The notes beneath the pieces were generated by a model that saw nothing but the letters and a program-made list of their open reading frames with translations, was not told the origin of the DNA and ran no database searches. From NCBI GenBank assembly GCA_002310235.1, contig DBYO01000019.1, forward strand, positions 1 through 37,208: a stretch of 37,208 bases of DNA, written 5' to 3'. The DNA comes from Bacteroidales bacterium UBA1184. GTDB taxonomy: Bacteria > Bacteroidota > Bacteroidia > Bacteroidales > ML635J-15. A program made the position numbers and the translations under genes. Every line of letters begins with the position of its first letter. Position 1 is the first letter of the stretch. Of this stretch, positions 10,401 through 17,796 are shown piece after piece.

Positions 10401-13400
10401 TATTATAGGTTGCTGGATTCGATGTCAATGTGACGCTAGAACCATTACAAATCTGTGTTTCGGAAGTAGTGATTGCCGGGGTAGGATTACTATAAACATT
10501 TATCGTAACCGGTGCTACCATATCACTACAAGCACCAGCTGCGCCATCGGTTGTTACCGAGAAGTGATATTCACCTGGATTTGCAGGCACACCACCGATA
10601 GTTATAGTATTTGTACCAGGAGTAGTTGTTAAGTCTGCTGGCAATACACCAGTAACGAGAGCACCTGTAGCACCACCACTATATCTAAATTCGAGGTTGG
10701 TCATAGGATTGCCGAAGCAGAAACTCTGGTTGTCGTTACCTACGACAACAAGTTCCGGCTTTCTATTTATTGTAATAGTACCAGTCCTAGTCTCAGACTT
10801 ACAAGGATCTACAGAGCCAGTGGTTGTCACCGTATAATTGAATGTTCCGGTAACTGAAGGCACACCCGAAATTGTCACTCTTTGTTCAGCGCCATTTACT
10901 ACAGGAGTAATACCTGCCGGCAATCCGGTTACAGTTGCGCCTGTTGCACCACCGCCGAAGATATATACAATATCAACGAAATCATCATCAGGCAAACAAA
11001 GCGATTGAGATTCGGTGGTTGCATCAGATACAAGGTCGAGTGTCGCATTTGTAGATACGGTTATTGTACCACCCAACTCTATGTTTGAACACGGACTTGC
11101 TGCACCGACTGTTGTTACAGTATATTCGTACTCGCCAGCCTCACAGGTCGGATTACCCGAGATTGTCACCGTATGAGTAGTTTGATTTACGTTAGCAGTA
11201 ATACCATCGGGCAAACCGCTTACGGTCGCGCCAGTTGCAGAACCTCCATAGATATATTGAATATTGCTAGCCCAAGTAACATCGCGGCAAAGTGACACAT
11301 TAGCACTACTTGTCGGAGCAAGGCTCAACTCTGGCAACTCGTTTACATTAACAGTTGCTGTCAATGTTAAAGACTCACATGGAGCGTTTACTCCTGTTGT
11401 TACAACTGTGATTGTACCCGGTTCGGTTGGAGTACCGCTAATTGTAAGAGTATGTGCTGTAGCATTATGTATTGGGGTCAAGCCAGCAGGACATGTAGCC
11501 TGTGCACCCATAGCACCGCCTCCGTATGTATAAACTAGCGGAGTTATTGCCGAACCCGCACAAACCGTCTGGGTATTGCTACCAGAAGTAAGTTCGAGTG
11601 TAGGCGATTCGTTTACAATAATTGTTCTTGTAATTGATAAGCTTTCACAAGGATCGACTGTACCAGTTGTAGTAACAGTATATGTATATGTATTAGGCAC
11701 TCTTGGAGTTCCTGATATTACGATAGTACTTCCAACAATATTAAACTCCATTCCATCAGGATACCCAGTAACAGCTGCACCATTTGCTCCGCCACCAAAC
11801 GTGAATACGATATTCTCGGTTGGTGCGACACCAGCGCACAAGGTTTCGCTTCCAGAGGTATATTCCAATGTTGGCAACGGGTTTACTGTAATATTCATTG
11901 TAGTTGGTATAGCGCATTGAGCAGGATCGGGAGTAAACGTATAAGTATGTGTTCCTACCGCATTGGTTAGTTCTGGCGACCATGTTCCTGTAAATCCATT
12001 AAGTGAGGTTGTAGGCAAAACACTAATGGGTGTACCTTCACAATAAGGACCAACCTGAGTAAACGTCGGGCTAATATCACCAGTTTTAACCAATATAGCT
12101 CCACGCAGCTCAACCTCATTACAATTGCCATTTCCGCTAACTGTTGTAATTGTATAATTATAAGGGCCTGCAGCTCCCATATTTGCCGCACCCGATATTG
12201 TAACTGTATTTCCATTCACATTATAAGTCACGCCAGCAGGAAGACCAGTAACAGTAACGCTAGTTGCAGAACCGCCAATGGTATATACAATGTTCTCTAT
12301 AGCTATGCCCTCGCAGACTTCCTGATGCAAATCATCGCCAGAAGTATGAACAAGAGTCGGTTCGATAACATTGAATGACAAAGGTATATTAGTATCACAT
12401 CCGTACTTGTCGCGAAGAGTTATTCTGCAGCCATCAGGCATTGTAGAACCCGACGCTGGTGTTACAACAACATCGTTTCCGCTCGCAGAAACCATAGAAC
12501 CACAATCTACGATTACACGTTCGAGACCGACATTGTACGACCAGTCGTTGAGAAGCAGAGATGGATTGATAGCCAACTCCCAATTGAAAACATAACCGTT
12601 ATCCGCTTCCCAACTATCGCATACAGATATAGTCCATGTTCCATTGAGCGGACAACCAGCCAATTCGCCAAAACCTTGGAATGGTTGATACATATGTTCT
12701 CCATTATCCACATTCGACGGCAACACATGATATTGAGTGTTTGTTTCCATAACTCCATTGTTATACACTGTCGTACTGGAACTCATATTTGCAACCTCAT
12801 ACACATAACCCACAGTAGTATATTCGGAACTGCTAGTCCATGCATAATCGTAACCATTACCAGCCAAATTATATACTTCATTTATATCACATTCGTCAAA
12901 CGATATGTTATCCTCTACCGCCGTAACATCATATATATCGGGTTCGCCAAAATATATGCGAGGATAGTGAGTCGTTCCACCAAGTACATATAAAACCTGA
13001 CCAACGCCTCCATACACATCATTTATGAAATTCTGGGCGGCCTCCTGTGATCTAAACCAATATGCACCAGTATAATCAGAAGTAGTGTCCCTTGTCATAT
13101 ATACATATCTCACATTATTTCCTTGCCTATAAGATATAACATAGTAGGAGCCGCTTTGAACAACAGAATACGTATGACCTGTAAAATAATGATCAAGATA
13201 TGAAGTTATAAAATAGTTTGCATCTGCATATGTTTCGAATGCAACTAAATAATAATCCCCATTATAAGCAGTATTTATAGAACCAACATTAGACATGCCG
13301 TATAACGATTCACCTTCATAGTACCCAGCCGAAGTTCCTGCCAGCCATGTTGTATCTCTGTATGTACCAGGCCATACGTAGGTATATGGATCGATTGCCT

Positions 13401-16400
13401 GTTGGCTATACATTGAACTTGAGGCCTCATTTGAATACAAGTCTGGCTGCACTATAGCAGAACGACCCGAAGGACAGGTAAGTTTTATCTGGAAATCACC
13501 TATATGCGAATGTTCCATATTTAATCTAAGATACCTGATATCGTCGGCACTTGTTATAACAGCAGCATCGTCGAAATCGTAGAAAGTAATTTCGGATGTA
13601 TAGCACAATTCGGTGCAGTTTGGACCATCGGGAATAAATGTTTCTTCGGAACGACCCAAAGTCGATACTACATCAAAGGTAGTGTCTTTTACTTCAATCA
13701 TAGAGCCGGTTCCACCTATAGTTATGGTTTCGGTTTCGCCGACACAAATATCGCCCAAATCGATAGAGGTAATTTCGGGCTGCGGACCTTCGGACACACG
13801 AATACGCGCGTGGGCAACAGTCCTACACTGACCTTCCGACACTATAAGCGAAACATCATAACCCTGTACGGCAGTTGGAGTAAACCATACCGATCGTCCG
13901 GGAAGTTGTGTAGGTTCTACACCACCATGAGGATTTACACTCCACGTATAATCTGGATTTGTGTATCCTGTCTGTGTTGCCGACATATTTACACCATTGT
14001 CGGATGCACATACATTATAGTAATACATACCATCATTGGTCACTTCGTCGTATAGCTCCAATGTAACAGTTGCATCGGGGCAATTGGTCTCACAAGTAGG
14101 AGCATCAATATATGTTATCTTACTGCAGTTTATAGTCGATGACGAAAATGCAGCAGTGATTACTCTACCTTCTTCTCCATCGCCTATAAGATTTTCGAGA
14201 GAATACGACTGAGGACTAGAGAATGGAGGATAAAATGTTTGTGTAACATTTCCGTCTGTTATGGTCAATGTTCCATCAAGCGGAGCATTTGTGAAACTAA
14301 TATTACCGCTTACCGAAAATCTATTATTTCCATTACACTGTCCGACAATAGTCGAAATATTATTAATTACGCAGTCGTTTACAATAGAACAATCGGACAA
14401 TCCGGCATTTGCTGCATTAATATTAGTCTGTGTAAGGGTAATGACACCAGATAGATTTGCATAGTTTCCAATGGCAACCACATAAATCTGACCCTCTTCT
14501 GCATTAGCTATCTGCAAATATTCTACATCTGCACTTGATGTTCCATAATCGACTAAATTTCCACATGGTCTTGCCAATGTCGTAACTCTACAAAAATATG
14601 GGTTAGTAGTATATTGACCAGAATCAGGCTGCTCTGTCGTATTAGTATAGTGAAGAGTATTATCATCATAATAATAGTACCTTATATCAGAATCATCAGT
14701 CAAATCATTCACAGGATCGCAAGTCGTATTTGGGAATGGACCCCAACAAGCGAAATCCACATCACCTGCAGTTGAAGATATTGTCATCTCAATAGGTCCG
14801 GAACGTGATATACGAAGATACCACCATGTTGCATTTTGAGAATAATAATTGCAAAAACCTTGAGGTGTTGTCGCATCATCCTGACGCTGAACGGCCAATC
14901 TATATGCATCGGCATCGTTAGATGCACAGAATGCCATTGCATTGTCGCAACTAGAACTACCAGTAATTGTTGGAGGTTGTGTACTATACTGGGCATACAA
15001 TGTTACATCTGAGCAACCAAGATTTACGAGGCTACCTGGTTGATACGATGTACCTGTGCCATTAGCTCTAGTATTCCACCCAGCAAAATACATTCCTGCA
15101 CAAGTCGGGCGCGTACCAGTCACAAATGTAGTTGTAGCCATAGTACTAGCAGGTGCTGCACTTGCACCTGAACAATTGGCAGTAGTATTGTATGTAAGAG
15201 TATGAGGTGTACCTGTAATATTTACGACATAAGATCCTCGTGCAGAACAATAGTCGCCATAAGTAGAAACCGTTGCTGTAATGGTGACTGCTCCAGCAGA
15301 ATGGGCTGTTACTACACCATTGTCATCGACAGTAGCCACATCTGGATTAGAAGACGTATAACGCACTGTTCCTCCTGCCACTGGAGAAATGCTATACGAC
15401 TGCGAAGTTGTACCGCTACAATTCGATATATTTACTACAGGCTGCTCAAATGTTAAAGTTCGACTTGTACAGTTATCTATACATAACTTTGTATTGGGAT
15501 AGTATTTGGAACGTGAACCTTCTGGAGGAGACGCAGGATCAATATTTGAATCGTAGTCAAAATCATATAATGTTACATAATTCGATGCATCCTGTGTACA
15601 ATAAAAAGTATAAGATGTGCCATGATAAGCATTTGAATTATCATCAATTGCAATAACTAGATTGCTAAAACCATCGTATGTGAATGGGGTTTGCAGAGTA
15701 AATGTATTCCATCCTTGAGTCGTACAATTAAGCGGTCCAGAATATACAAGAGTTAGTTGAGAAAGTGGAATCCAACTAGTTGCTGTTGCAAATGATGAAG
15801 CACTTGTCAATCCCATATATATCTTGACATTCGTCTTTGCTGTCATCGCCGTTGTATAACAATACTGGAAAGCAATTGACGTAATATCTCCTCCAGACGA
15901 ATAATCTGACATTGGGAATATATACTGATAATATCCATATTCATAATAATTATTCACTGGTCCATATGAATAAGCACAATAAGTTCCTGTTCCTATTCTA
16001 GGACAGCCATCACTAACATTCACAGTAAAAGTCAATTCCCTCGGACAATATGTAGAACTGGTTGGAGTGTATGTTATAGTTATTGTTGCTGTACCTTCGG
16101 ACACGCCTCTAACCACGCCATTGGTAACTGCTGCGATTCCAGGAGCTGACGAAGTATATGAAAGAGAACCGCCTTGCGTTATATTGTTCGTAAGGAATGT
16201 GCTAAGATCCAAAGTTTCGCCAATTAACAATGAAGAAGAAGTCTCTGACAATGAGAATGTACCTGATGGCACTGTACAATTATTGTATGTTAATTTAATA
16301 TTATCGATTGCAGCAGGCAGACCATCGCCGTCAATATTATCATTTTTCCAGACAAAGAACAATCTCATAGTCTGACCAGAATATGTAGCAGCAGACAAAG

Positions 16401-17001
16401 TTGTAGTATATGTACGCCACGGAACATTAGCAGCTGTGGATGTCATGTAATCGCTACCATCATAATCATTGAAATATGTAGTATTATATGTACGCAAATC
16501 ATTTATCATTGCAACCGCACCAGTAGGAGCTGTTATAGATGTTCCAGCAGACACGGTACTGGTAGTTGGACCTATATACACACGAAAGTAATCGTAGGAT
16601 GATTCCCCATAACACTTCCAATCAAACGAAAATGTATAGTCAACCGAAGAGGTTGGAAATGTGATATCCCTGTATGCCCACACAACAGAAGATGAGTTAT
16701 TTGTATATGCATATGCTTGAGCTGTCGTTTGCACACCACCACTTCCTGTGGTAACATACAACGAATATGTACTACCGCTAGGCTGAGCATTAGCATTTTT
16801 GCTTATACACCATTTGTTGGTAACAGTTCCATTCACAACTGTCCAAGCATTTCTATCTGCAGTAGTTTCAAAATTATAAGTTACTGTTGTCTGACCGAAA
16901 ACATTGCCACAACATAACAGCATGACCAAACAGCATACTGCCATTACCTGCTTTTGTATTGACATAACTTTACTTATTAATATAGGGTATATTTTTCTCA
17001 T
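4447..17001 (-). CDS. Giant secreted multidomain protein (4184 aa) with SprB-like repeats and type B T9SS sorting domain
   Basis: Signal peptide cleaved before Gln37. The start at 17001 gives a 12-residue extension; Met13 (16963-16965) gives a more usual signal sequence. Domains in order: jellyroll module like gingipain cleaved adhesins (about 40-243); BIG2-like (245-330); unassigned (331-510); second BIG2-like (515-597); Listeria-Bacteroides/InlB repeat (598-676); PPC-like Cys-rich module (683-860); Ig-like stretches (865-1100); P/homo B-type halves separated by about 250 residues (1101-1482); six YGGGATGA-type repeats with one different Ig-like unit among them (1549-2170); mixed PKD/Ig-like (2171-2520); 15 two-cysteine Ig-like repeats (2521-3640); six SprB-like repeats (3645-4095); CHU_C sorting domain (4098-4184). 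No enzyme domain is visible. I infer an adhesin or surface filament exported by Sec and T9SS. It follows the 166-aa gene by 11 bp and is probably cotranscribed with it. Confidence 0.93.
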   Translation of the reverse strand: MRKIYPILISKVMSIQKQVMAVCCLVMLLCCGNVFGQTTVTYNFETTADRNAWTVVNGTVTNKWCISKNANAQPSGSTYSLYVTTGSGGVQTTAQAYAYTNNSSSVVWAYRDITFPTSSVDYTFSFDWKCYGESSYDYFRVYIGPTTSTVSAGTSITAPTGAVAMINDLRTYNTTYFNDYDGSDYMTSTAANVPWRTYTTTLSAATYSGQTMRLFFVWKNDNIDGDGLPAAIDNIKLTYNNCTVPSGTFSLSETSSSLLIGETLDLSTFLTNNITQGGSLSYTSSAPGIAAVTNGVVRGVSEGTATITITYTPTSSTYCPRELTFTVNVSDGCPRIGTGTYCAYSYGPVNNYYEYGYYQYIFPMSDYSSGGDITSIAFQYCYTTAMTAKTNVKIYMGLTSASSFATATSWIPLSQLTLVYSGPLNCTTQGWNTFTLQTPFTYDGFSNLVIAIDDNSNAYHGTSYTFYCTQDASNYVTLYDFDYDSNIDPASPPEGSRSKYYPNTKLCIDNCTSRTLTFEQPVVNISNCSGTTSQSYSISPVAGGTVRYTSSNPDVATVDDNGVVTAHSAGAVTITATVSTYGDYCSARGSYVVNITGTPHTLTYNTTANCSGASAAPASTMATTTFVTGTRPTCAGMYFAGWNTRANGTGTSYQPGSLVNLGCSDVTLYAQYSTQPPTITGSSSCDNAMAFCASNDADAYRLAVQRQDDATTPQGFCNYYSQNATWWYLRISRSGPIEMTISSTAGDVDFACWGPFPNTTCDPVNDLTDDSDIRYYYYDDNTLHYTNTTEQPDSGQYTTNPYFCRVTTLARPCGNLVDYGTSSADVEYLQIANAEEGQIYVVAIGNYANLSGVITLTQTNINAANAGLSDCSIVNDCVINNISTIVGQCNGNNRFSVSGNISFTNAPLDGTLTITDGNVTQTFYPPFSSPQSYSLENLIGDGEEGRVITAAFSSSTINCSKITYIDAPTCETNCPDATVTLELYDEVTNDGMYYYNVCASDNGVNMSATQTGYTNPDYTWSVNPHGGVEPTQLPGRSVWFTPTAVQGYDVSLIVSEGQCRTVAHARIRVSEGPQPEITSIDLGDICVGETETITIGGTGSMIEVKDTTFDVVSTLGRSEETFIPDGPNCTELCYTSEITFYDFDDAAVITSADDIRYLRLNMEHSHIGDFQIKLTCPSGRSAIVQPDLYSNEASSSMYSQQAIDPYTYVWPGTYRDTTWLAGTSAGYYEGESLYGMSNVGSINTAYNGDYYLVAFETYADANYFITSYLDHYFTGHTYSVVQSGSYYVISYRQGNNVRYVYMTRDTTSDYTGAYWFRSQEAAQNFINDVYGGVGQVLYVLGGTTHYPRIYFGEPDIYDVTAVEDNISFDECDINEVYNLAGNGYDYAWTSSSEYTTVGYVYEVANMSSSTTVYNNGVMETNTQYHVLPSNVDNGEHMYQPFQGFGELAGCPLNGTWTISVCDSWEADNGYVFNWELAINPSLLLNDWSYNVGLERVIVDCGSMVSASGNDVVVTPASGSTMPDGCRITLRDKYGCDTNIPLSFNVIEPTLVHTSGDDLHQEVCEGIAIENIVYTIGGSATSVTVTGLPAGVTYNVNGNTVTISGAANMGAAGPYNYTITTVSGNGNCNEVELRGAILVKTGDISPTFTQVGPYCEGTPISVLPTTSLNGFTGTWSPELTNAVGTHTYTFTPDPAQCAIPTTMNITVNPLPTLEYTSGSETLCAGVAPTENIVFTFGGGANGAAVTGYPDGMEFNIVGSTIVISGTPRVPNTYTYTVTTTGTVDPCESLSITRTIIVNESPTLELTSGSNTQTVCAGSAITPLVYTYGGGAMGAQATCPAGLTPIHNATAHTLTISGTPTEPGTITVVTTGVNAPCESLTLTATVNVNELPELSLAPTSSANVSLCRDVTWASNIQYIYGGSATGATVSGLPDGITANVNQTTHTVTISGNPTCEAGEYEYTVTTVGAASPCSNIELGGTITVSTNATLDLVSDATTESQSLCLPDDDFVDIVYIFGGGATGATVTGLPAGITPVVNGAEQRVTISGVPSVTGTFNYTVTTTGSVDPCKSETRTGTITINRKPELVVVGNDNQSFCFGNPMTNLEFRYSGGATGALVTGVLPADLTTTPGTNTITIGGVPANPGEYHFSVTTDGAAGACSDMVAPVTINVYSNPTPAITTSETQICNGSSVTLTSNPATYNTYSWACATTAANITSGMPATTSGSYITVNPTVTSGTADITYSLTVSDENSCTASVSTAITVSDIPQANVNVSPNTKCVTPYNGTITVSGFTGASAGGTYVVTLNGTTQTSTGADVVFDGLEPDSYTVRVASESNLDACYTDYTVIINDNPTQPTVTISGQLSICDNTSTTLTAHADNGLGQFTYSWSDGSVTETIETEVLTSQRPYYVEATDENGCTAYHEVMVRIGDTPGVSISPASPICLGNSTVLQALVSNAGTTYDLVWTAAPNEHSGLLAGTGNRVTVTPTEAGSYQYTVRLTSSSCNGGDYTVTSDPITLVVNPLPTPGITNNTGTTVLTCTETSISLVATGGTSYAWSNQVNVAANTVNTTGTYTVTVTDANTCSTTTSITITDDVAIPQVAITEPASRVLTCSNNETIILNATTSTLGATLEWSTLTVTTPNTYTVHVTGANGCPNEASIEITRNVTPPTVGINNPPTRTITCTNPSIELTAYSNGTLSWETQTVTHADTYEVIATASNGCTARASIIIEEDKTPPTLGIIATGDTLSCRVLNVTLTASGARSYVWSDANTSTSASIGVTVPDTYRVTGTATNGCEAETSYTIYPDYDAPNVSIQAVTNTLTCDVRSINLAAQSTTLGTTFSWTTNRVTQPGAYSVVATGPNGCTATESIDIYQNVVLPDVSISAPDTVLTCSNDLITLTASGTGTLSWSSLDVTTPGVYELIATADNGCKDTARVVINQNISTPNVSLLNNTGTDELTCDIRSISVSVEDDSDADIYVWSAGGENTTGTGNAFTRPGHYSVTAQAPNGCISDASIDIYQNIENPTVSITNITGTNVLTCSVARIFVTAVGSASTVSVDSYHWSQGTTQTTADNTLVTTGLYVVTATASNGCTGTAQITIDESTAPPSIDFQNITGTTVLTCTDTVIEVIATGTGVSYQWSGGATPNTADNTFNEIGTYYVTATGSNGCTYTKPYSITESVVPPRVTISNLSGYSELNCANTLVNVTATGTATSYVWSNGITTADNTFTTPNTYTVTAYGDNGCPQTASIVITENHNAPTPSIVSANNIYTIDCDHPTLTLNGLGGVSYEWLETGETTSSIVVSTPGIYTVSVTGSNHCGATATVEIGINVEPPAAAINNLTGVDQIDCNVTSVHIVATGGYRYAWNNALWGGGPEQYVTRPGTYIVTVTGSNGCTATQSLTIIADTLPPTLQAYSTTGFYELNCGIDQIVVEATGNGISYAWSGGTNPTGSTNVFTNAGLYYVTSTGFNGCTSSFAVQQITTNYTAPTISIVDPLNTAVSVVTLNCITPDTTLTAQGTGISYVWNDNVTTASRTFTQTDQGLYTVTTTGSNHCQAVASVEIRTDFNTPAAQIINNTGSTELTCITNSISLTANGGTGATYMWSNGTNNRNIVITSPGQYMVTVTGANGCTNSNSVNVSQAPLFEPSITNIGTINCNGGTTSATVTATGGNPGYTYRWSDGQSFATANNLVAGSYTVTVSDNGGCSVVLSCSITEPRPLNVGLITHDLYCGVSQGSIDAVVTGGTTPYNYMWSNATTGTTLNNLQVGNYTLTVTDGHTCMSTATASIRMLGTLSVSASVVQQISCNGANDGVVAATCENGAAPLMYSWNTGEGVYELHNMFEGSYHVTVTDGWGCSGQSSVSLSAPAAMFVDLTPVSPRCYNTADGRVNVMVTGGVSPYSYAWNNASSSQSLTNVAAGTYSLTITDYAGCSTSRNVTIDAPDAISMEVATTDVKCFGDRNGRIEVSANGGTEPYRYSVERVLELSTSSMFTNIASGYYDVRVTDANGCEAKKSAIVKQPEEIKIDAVSEDPFCKNSRTGLINVSVIGGVSPYQYYWDNYMSDSSLMMNIPEGQYTVGVIDANECRSQTIKVTLVDVDVDCLRIPNVFTPNGDGINDEWIIANLNMFPEAQIYVFNRWGQLMFKTTGDGEPWDGSYRGHYVPAGTYIYIIDLFNDDEPYKGTVTIVY
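4450..4710 (-). other. Type B T9SS C-terminal sorting domain (CHU_C / gliding-motility-associated)
   Basis: Residues 4098-4184 of the 4184-aa protein. The sequence IPNVFTPNGDGINDEW, then VFNRWGQLMF, PWDG and VPAGTYIYII, is the hallmark of the gliding-motility-associated C-terminal domain found on SprB-type giants. It marks the protein for T9SS export. Confidence 0.93.
4717..6069 (-). repeat. Six SprB-like repeats
   Basis: Residues 3645-4095. Units of 74-78 residues begin around C3654, C3728, C3803, C3878, C3953 and C4031. Each has the pattern C(N/G)G...G.(I/V)...V.GG..PY.Y.W, then an 'aGsYtvtVtDa.GC' close. This is the SprB repeat pattern known from the Flavobacterium gliding adhesin. Confidence 0.85.
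6082..9441 (-). repeat. Array of 15 two-cysteine Ig-like repeats
   Basis: Residues 2521-3640. The first cysteine of each unit (LTC, LNC, IDC or similar) falls near 2537, 2610, 2681, 2748, 2821, 2890, 2958, 3039, 3120, 3197, 3272, 3347, 3423, 3505 and 3582, a mean spacing of about 75 residues. Each unit ends with a G.Y.VT.TG.NGC motif, so nearly every unit has one Cys early and one late, consistent with one disulfide per domain. The copies are clearly related as protein but well diverged from each other. Confidence 0.88.
10492..12357 (-). repeat. Six YGGGATGA-type Ig-like repeats, with one different Ig-like unit between
   Basis: Residues 1549-2170. Units of about 85-95 residues share SG...Q.(V/L)C, then YGGGATGA.VTGLPAGI, then (T)ISG.P, YTVTT.G and a Pro/Cys-Ser segment. 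The unit at about 1641-1710 (GPYCEGTPISVLP) is a different Ig-like type common in CHU_C proteins. Confidence 0.8.
12556..13701 (-). other. P/homo B-type domain with a long internal insertion
   Basis: Residues 1101-1482. The first half has DIRYLRLNMEHSHIGDFQIKLTCPSG, split here as DIRYLRLNMEHSHIGDF and QIKLTCPSG (about 1154-1179). The second half has LNGTWTISVCDSWEADNGYV (1452-1471) followed by FNWEL. These are the two typical halves of a proprotein-convertase P-domain-like fold. Between them lie about 250 Tyr-rich residues not expected in this fold. Confidence 0.7.
14422..14955 (-). other. PPC-like cysteine-rich module
   Basis: Residues 683-860 of the 4184-aa protein. CDNAMAFCASND, WWYLRISRSGPIEMTI, DVDFACWGPF and a late IYVVAIGNYANLSGVITLTQ match a module frequent near the N-terminus of Bacteroidota CHU_C giants and related to bacterial pre-peptidase C-terminal domains. 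It is likely structural or carbohydrate-binding. Confidence 0.68.
14974..15210 (-). other. Listeria-Bacteroides (InlB B-type) repeat module
   Basis: Residues 598-676: HTLTYNTTANC, then CAGMYFAGWNTRANGTGTSY, then VTLYAQY. The F.GWNT..NGTGTSY core and the terminal TLYAQY are diagnostic of the flagellin-like InlB B repeat. Single copy in this protein. Confidence 0.82.
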
Positions 17002-17012
17002 AGCCGGATGCT

Positions 17013-17513
17013 TTATTTGGTGTTAACATTAGTTCTATCCTTCACAACTTCAACAGGGCGATTGGCAGTATTTGCTTTTTTCCGCATCACTTCGCCATTT
17101 GCAGGGGCATCGCCTCCCCTATCTCCTGCGGCTGCAGAATTAGAATCAGACATTTTGCTTTTCTCTATCTCTGGAATTTCTCCAAATTCTGCAACATATT
17201 CATCAAGAGCATCATTTACCATATCAACAATCATATATGGATCTACACTCTGCAATGCCTCGTACATAAACAAAGTTCCATTTGTATATATAGTTACTCT
17301 ATTTACATCTGGATGCTCTGTAACTTTTTTTGTCACATACTCGCGCATTTCTGACGAGTTTGGAAATTCTTGCATATCAAAATAAGTGATACGAGTTCCA
17401 TTGTCGTAAAATTTAGAAGCACCGCTATCGGCAACCTTAACCTGCGAAAAAGCAGACAGACTTACGAAAACTAGTGCCACACTAACTACTAAGTTTAATA
17501 AATATCTATTCAT
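17013..17513 (-). CDS. Small exported protein of unknown function upstream of the SprB-like giant
   Basis: 166 residues. Signal peptide MNRYLLNLVVSVALVFVSLSAFS is cleaved before Gln24. The mature protein has a compact, probably alpha/beta region (about 38-112) containing RITYFDMQEF (41-50), a helical EMREYVTKKVTEHPDV (55-70), a strand NRVTIYTNGTLFMYEA (71-86) and a second acidic helix (90-110). After that comes a low-complexity basic and Ala/Gly/Asp tail (118-166). I do not recognise the family. It has no T9SS sorting domain, lipobox or membrane helix beyond the signal, so it is probably periplasmic. It has its own promoter about 96 bp upstream and is followed after 11 bp by the 4184-aa gene, so the pair probably forms one transcript. 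A role as partner or chaperone for the giant is inference. Confidence 0.85.
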   Translation of the reverse strand: MNRYLLNLVVSVALVFVSLSAFSQVKVADSGASKFYDNGTRITYFDMQEFPNSSEMREYVTKKVTEHPDVNRVTIYTNGTLFMYEALQSVDPYMIVDMVNDALDEYVAEFGEIPEIEKSKMSDSNSAAAGDRGGDAPANGEVMRKKANTANRPVEVVKDRTNVNTK

Positions 17514-17608
17514 ACTCTACTATATTTATTTTCAACTATAATAATATACAACCATCTACTTCTACCTCATTCAAAGCGATAGGATAAACCTAGCTTAAAA
17601 TGACGTTT

Positions 17609-17638
17609 CAAATTTACATATAAAAAAATGAAATGCAA
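17609..17638 (-). promoter_or_regulatory. Bacteroidota-type promoter for the 166-aa gene and SprB-like giant
   Basis: On the minus strand TTTG (TTG at 17636-17638), 19 nt, then TAAATTTG (17609-17616), a full match to the phylum consensus. It leaves a leader of roughly 90 nt before the start at 17513 and lies downstream of the terminator of the other giant, so the two giants are separate transcription units. Confidence 0.75.
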
Positions 17639-17734
17639 AAAAATTATTATTTTTTTTTAATTTTTTTTAAAGACTACGAAAGACAACGCACTACCTTAAC
17701 CATATATATCGAAACTCAAACCAAAATTTACAAT

Positions 17735-17766
17735 AAAAAAAGCAGCCGATTTACGACTGCTTTTTT
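17735..17766 (-). terminator. Rho-independent terminator of the 4497-aa surface-protein gene
   Basis: AGCAG / CTGCT stem extended by flanking A and T runs (AAAAAAAGCAG ... CTGCTTTTTT) with inner CG/CG pairs. It lies 31 bp past the stop codon and, on the minus strand, ends in a T tract. Confidence 0.85.
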
Positions 17767-17796
17767 GAATTAAAATTTATACAAACGACATGCGAT

